DNA from: Bacteroidota bacterium
Lineage (GTDB): Bacteria; Bacteroidota; Bacteroidia; Chitinophagales; Saprospiraceae
DNA: 64,000 nucleotides
Direction: 5' to 3'
NCBI GenBank assembly: GCA_020160935.1
Contig: JAIUPL010000006.1
Coordinates: 1-64,000, forward strand
Below are positions 61,042-64,000 of this stretch, piece by piece. The notes under the pieces were generated by a model. That model made no database searches, was not told the origin of the DNA, and saw only the letters and a program-made list of their open reading frames with translations. Made by a program: the position numbers and the translations under genes. Numbering within the stretch: position 1 is the first letter of the stretch; each line of letters begins with the position of its first letter.

Positions 61042-62364
61042 TTACTTCTTCTCACCAACCGCCTCCGGCTTTTTCCGCAGCAAAATATACTGGAAATTGC
61101 CGGGGGCGGTTTCTACCGAATCCAGGTAGTAATACTCGTTCAAATACTTCAGCCCCACAATTGTATCGCGCGTGCCTTCGGCGGCATCCAGCCAGTGAAA
61201 ATCGGGTACGGAAGCGCTGTCCAGCAAGGCTTCGCGCAGAAACGAACGCCGCAGGTCGGAATCCGTCAGATCGACACCCCGCAAATCGGTACCATACAAC
61301 GAGGCGCCCCGGAAATCTACATCCGTGATGTAGGTCTCCCGCAGGTCGGTATCGCTCAAATTGGCCCTGCGTAAATCCGCGCCTGCCAGAATGGCCCCAC
61401 TCAAATCCGCCTTGTCCAGATCGGCGCCTGCCATCCGCGCGCCGTTGAGGTTGGCCTTGCTCAGGTTGGCCTCCCGCAGGTTGATGCCTTCCAGAAATTC
61501 GCCGGCCAGCGAGGCGCTTTCCAATTCTGCATAGGAAAAATCGGCCGATTGAAAGATGCGGCGCAGTGAGCCGTTGTCGATTTCACTGCTCAGGATGGAC
61601 AGAAGCAACTGGCCACGTTCGGGGCTGGTTTCCTTGTCTATCAGCGAGTCGTTGTCGAGGTAACGGTATGGCTTGAGGCCACTGCTCAGCGCAATAACCC
61701 GCCCGATCAGTTGGGGCGAGAGGTCGCGGACGCCTGCCTGGCCAATATCGTCCTTCAATTCCTTGTCGAGCGCGTCGAGCAGATTGCCCATCAGCAGGAT
61801 GAGCGCGCTGCGGCGTTCGGCTTCCTGCAGGTAGGTTTGCTGATCCAGCCGAATATTCTGGTTGGTGAGCAGTTCGTTTTGGCGAATGAGCAGTTTGTTT
61901 TGGTTGTACAGCAGCAATGTGCCAAGCAAGCCCCCGAATCCGACGAAAAGCATCTGGAATATCGTCAGAATCCAGCGCCGGAAGTTCATCCATGAATACC
62001 AGGCGAAGACCTTGGCGAAGAGCGCATTGAAAGTCGTCTGTGCTGTTTTAAACTCCTTGTCCCAGATGTTTAAAAACAGTTTCTGGGCCAGGTTTTTTAC
62101 CTGCTTGAGGTCTGTATCTGAAACGCCAAAGAGTTTTTTGAGTACTTTCTCCTTGTTTTGGGCAATATAAAACGCAACCGCAGCGCTGATCAGAATCAGG
62201 CCAACAAAGCCTACCAGCAGGTGTGGCAAAAAGCGCTCAAGGGCATCCAGCCCCGTCAACGCCACAATGGCGCCCACCAAAATACCCAAAGTCAGCGCAA
62301 CGATGGTGCGTGACCAGATGTCGATTTGGTTGGAGGGGCCCGGATCGTGGTGCGGTTCTTGCAT
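61042..62364 (-). CDS. Membrane-anchored pentapeptide-repeat protein
   Basis: 440 residues. Two or three membrane helices (~17-39, ~47-70, ~135-160), a coiled-coil-like stretch (~165-190), a helical soluble part and a pentapeptide-repeat region (~275-375) with A(D/N)LSxA- and ADLRRANLSDTDLRE-type units folding into a right-handed quadrilateral helix. Similar to membrane-coupled pentapeptide proteins annotated near signalling or ion channels; function unknown. Convergent with the RHS gene with a 5-nt gap; it is not a plausible immunity partner on the opposite strand but cannot be excluded. Confidence 0.85.
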   Translation of the reverse strand: MQEPHHDPGPSNQIDIWSRTIVALTLGILVGAIVALTGLDALERFLPHLLVGFVGLILISAAVAFYIAQNKEKVLKKLFGVSDTDLKQVKNLAQKLFLNIWDKEFKTAQTTFNALFAKVFAWYSWMNFRRWILTIFQMLFVGFGGLLGTLLLYNQNKLLIRQNELLTNQNIRLDQQTYLQEAERRSALILLMGNLLDALDKELKDDIGQAGVRDLSPQLIGRVIALSSGLKPYRYLDNDSLIDKETSPERGQLLLSILSSEIDNGSLRRIFQSADFSYAELESASLAGEFLEGINLREANLSKANLNGARMAGADLDKADLSGAILAGADLRRANLSDTDLRETYITDVDFRGASLYGTDLRGVDLTDSDLRRSFLREALLDSASVPDFHWLDAAEGTRDTIVGLKYLNEYYYLDSVETAPGNFQYILLRKKPEAVGEKK

Positions 62365-62487
62365 ACCTTTTCAAATGATGATAGATTGCTGTTGGGCAAA
62401 TGTAGGTTTATTTCCGTTGTTGCATATTTGAGCCAAAGCCTCAAAATTGATATAACTTCGCGGCTGAATTGATTTAACACTGTTTAC

Positions 62488-63189
62488 ATGGCGGATTTTT
62501 CAGTAAAAATAAAAGGGTTTATCTTCAATCTGGACGGAGTGATCGTAGATACGGCCAAATACCACTACAAGGCGTGGCTCAGATTGGCCGATGAAATGGG
62601 TGTGGAGTTTCCACCCGAACAACACGAACAGTTGCGAAGCCTCAGCCGTATGGAAAGCCTCGAAAAAATTCTGGAATGGGGTGGATTGTATATGACCGAG
62701 GCTGAAAAACTGCATTGGGCGGATGTTAAGAACAATTGGTACCAGGGCCTTATCGCTCATATGACGCCCGATGAAGTGTTTAAGGGGGTGTTGCCATTTT
62801 TGGAAGAAGTGCGTGAGTATGGTGGTAAAACAGCGCTTTCGTCTGCATCGCGCAATGCTCATACAGTTCTGAAATCCACTCGTCTGGACAGCAGTTTTGA
62901 TGTCGTGCTGGATGGCAGCGCTGCCCGCAAAGCCAAACCGCACCCCGATTGTTTTTTGCAGGCGGCTTCGGCATTGGGGCTTGCTCCTTCGGAATGCATC
63001 GTATTCGACGATGCTGTACTTGGCGTGCAGGCTGCAAGAGATGGTGGTTTTCATACCGTTGGCGTAGGAAAACAGGAAGATTTGCCGGACGCTGACCTGG
63101 TGATACCCGGATTCGAAGGACTTTCTCTTTCCGACGTGTTGGAAATGATGCCCTGGACTCCTCTGAGTATGGTTGAAACAGAGGGATAG
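62488..63189 (+). CDS. pgmB: Beta-phosphoglucomutase-like HAD protein with nucleophile Asp replaced by Asn
   Basis: 233 residues. All typical parts of beta-PGM are present (KYHYKAWLRLADEMGV cap, SRMESLEKIL, LSSASRNA motif II, KAKPHP Lys, FDDAVLGVQAA acidic motif IV), so the relation is clear. But motif I reads FIFNLDGVIVDT: at residue 14, where the catalytic nucleophile Asp (D8 of the Lactococcus enzyme) should be, the codon is AAT (Asn). The second Asp (D16, the general acid/base) is kept. As read, it could not form the aspartyl-phosphate intermediate; it may be inactive, be repaired by deamidation, or be a sequencing error. The usual role is to interconvert beta-glucose 1- and 6-phosphate after maltose or trehalose phosphorolysis. 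Confidence 0.88.
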   Translation: MADFSVKIKGFIFNLDGVIVDTAKYHYKAWLRLADEMGVEFPPEQHEQLRSLSRMESLEKILEWGGLYMTEAEKLHWADVKNNWYQGLIAHMTPDEVFKGVLPFLEEVREYGGKTALSSASRNAHTVLKSTRLDSSFDVVLDGSAARKAKPHPDCFLQAASALGLAPSECIVFDDAVLGVQAARDGGFHTVGVGKQEDLPDADLVIPGFEGLSLSDVLEMMPWTPLSMVETEG

Positions 63190-63240
63190 TGCCTGCCGAT
63201 TTGTAATATTTCTTCACATACATCAAAAACTTCTTTGTTG

Positions 63241-63816
63241 ATGAAAATCAATATTTTGCTTGGTATTGCATTGCTTGCTGCGATTTATATGACTTGCAAG
63301 AATTTACAAAAAACGCAGCAGGAAGAAGCGGTCGCTGCTGCTCCGGCGCCCGTGCCAGCCCAATCCAAAGTGATCAAAATCATGGGCGAAGGGGCCGACA
63401 CAGCCAATCAGTTGCAATTCAGCGAACCTCCACCTCAAGTTGTTGTGCCCTGGCAGAAACCCGGGCGCCCAAGTACCAGCCGCCGCGCTTTTATGTCGAG
63501 CGGCTACTGGAATCCAATGACGGCGATTTCACCTACCGACACAACAATTTACCACCAGTACAGGCCCAAATGGCTCAAATTTCACGACGACCAGACGTTT
63601 GATATTATCATACAGAACAAAGTAGTGGAATCAGGCAACTGGGCATTCGATGAGGATAAATTTGTGTTGTACCTGTCTTGCAAAGACCCGTATTTCAACA
63701 ATACCTGGAACATCAAGGAACGTGGCTTTCGAATGATTTTGGTTGGAAACACGGACATCAATATTACAGGCATACAGATCAGGCTTGATATGAAAAATGA
63801 ATTGCCCGCCAACTGA
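63241..63816 (+). CDS. Hypothetical lipoprotein
   Basis: 191 residues from the ATG at 63241. N-terminal lipoprotein-like signal (LLAAIYMTC; Cys about 19), then an Ala/Pro-rich linker and a mainly beta domain (FHDDQTFDIIIQNKVVESGNWAFDEDKFVLYLSCKDPYFNNTW) with no recognised family. The last ~80 residues resemble a small lipocalin-like fold seen in Bacteroidota proteins of the 'lipocalin-like/DUF' type (a 'TFDIII...VESGNWAFDEDKFVLYL' pattern). Downstream is another lipoprotein gene, also plus strand. Confidence 0.75.
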   Translation: MKINILLGIALLAAIYMTCKNLQKTQQEEAVAAAPAPVPAQSKVIKIMGEGADTANQLQFSEPPPQVVVPWQKPGRPSTSRRAFMSSGYWNPMTAISPTDTTIYHQYRPKWLKFHDDQTFDIIIQNKVVESGNWAFDEDKFVLYLSCKDPYFNNTWNIKERGFRMILVGNTDINITGIQIRLDMKNELPAN

Positions 63817-63901
63817 AAATAAAACACTGCCATAGAACCCTTCACTGGAACCGGCGTCTTAATTCACCCGATAACCAAAGCATTTAGTGCAATCCTGAAT
63901 C

Positions 63902-64000
63902 ATGAAATATACAGGCATTTTTGTTCTCATTTTGCTCATTTGTTCCTGCCAGCAAAACAGTTCCAGCGTGCAGCAAAAAACACCATCTAACATTCCTGCA
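63902..64000 (+). CDS. Lipoprotein gene, cut by right window edge
   Basis: The frame from the ATG at 63902 runs open to the window end: MKYTGIFVLILLICSCQQN, with lipobox LICSC (Cys16), then a Ser/Gln-rich start of the mature protein. 33 residues seen; nothing can be said about function. Confidence 0.7.
   Translation, partial: MKYTGIFVLILLICSCQQNSSSVQQKTPSNIPA

Noticed and set aside
61042-62364. Pentapeptide protein as immunity for the giant RHS tip
   Set aside because: It is on the opposite strand, membrane-bound, and convergent; no support beyond proximity.

Overview
The window looks like chromosome of a member of the phylum Bacteroidota, most likely a Saprospiria/Chitinophagia-type gliding or filamentous bacterium. 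The grounds are several secreted proteins ending in type IX secretion (T9SS) sorting domains, both the short type A form and a gliding-motility-associated type B form; a bacillithiol-type YtxJ redox protein; Bacteroidota -7 promoter boxes (TAnnTTTG); and very large SpvB/RHS-type surface proteins. The species cannot be named from the sequence alone.

Region 1 (1-3.5 kb) holds the end of isocitrate lyase (aceA), a spectacular fold-back array of 15-bp repeats, a secreted YciI-like protein and a DUF3298-type lipoprotein. Region 2 (3.5-8.5 kb) is an AT-rich defence island. It has a complete SPARTA operon (TIR-APAZ plus short Argonaute, overlapping by ATGA), a PIN toxin-antitoxin pair with a repeat-covered promoter, the 3' remnant of a group II intron, and a two-gene unit of a small unknown protein plus a JAMM/MPN protease. 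Two related attC-like hairpins bracket everything upstream of SPARTA.

Region 3 (8.4-21.8 kb) is a co-oriented minus-strand block of surface genes: a coiled-coil-tailed fibre-like protein, a 2078-residue SpvB/RHS protein with a probable papain-like tip, a small one-YD-repeat protein, an M43-type metalloprotease and a T9SS-exported protein. Region 4 (21.8-29.4 kb) has an ECF sigma factor/anti-sigma operon, a secreted SGNH hydrolase, a T9SS type B adhesin, an FG-GAP protein and a protein phosphatase.

Region 5 (29.4-50.3 kb) is mostly core and envelope metabolism: RecQ, a MacA/MacB-like three-gene export system, bacillithiol YtxJ with a tiny lipopeptide gene, PlsC, two small outer-membrane barrels behind an FNR-type site, an L,D-transpeptidase, phosphoenolpyruvate synthase with an SDR enzyme, tRNA-Arg(CCG), DNA polymerase IV, an ArnT-like glycosyltransferase, ChbG-like deacetylase, LysE exporter, an ATP-grasp ligase and an OlsB-like acyltransferase. 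Region 6 (50.7-64 kb) has a giant 3429-residue RHS protein with an AT-rich exchanged-looking C-terminal tip, a pentapeptide-repeat membrane protein, a beta-phosphoglucomutase homologue whose nucleophilic Asp is Asn, and two lipoprotein genes, the last cut by the window edge.

The most interesting non-coding theme is that at least six intergenic places carry tandem short repeats. Several are folded back on themselves, and most sit directly in the 5' leader of the next gene. Two are (GGGGCAA)n in the sense strand of the downstream gene, an almost ideal RNA G-quadruplex motif.
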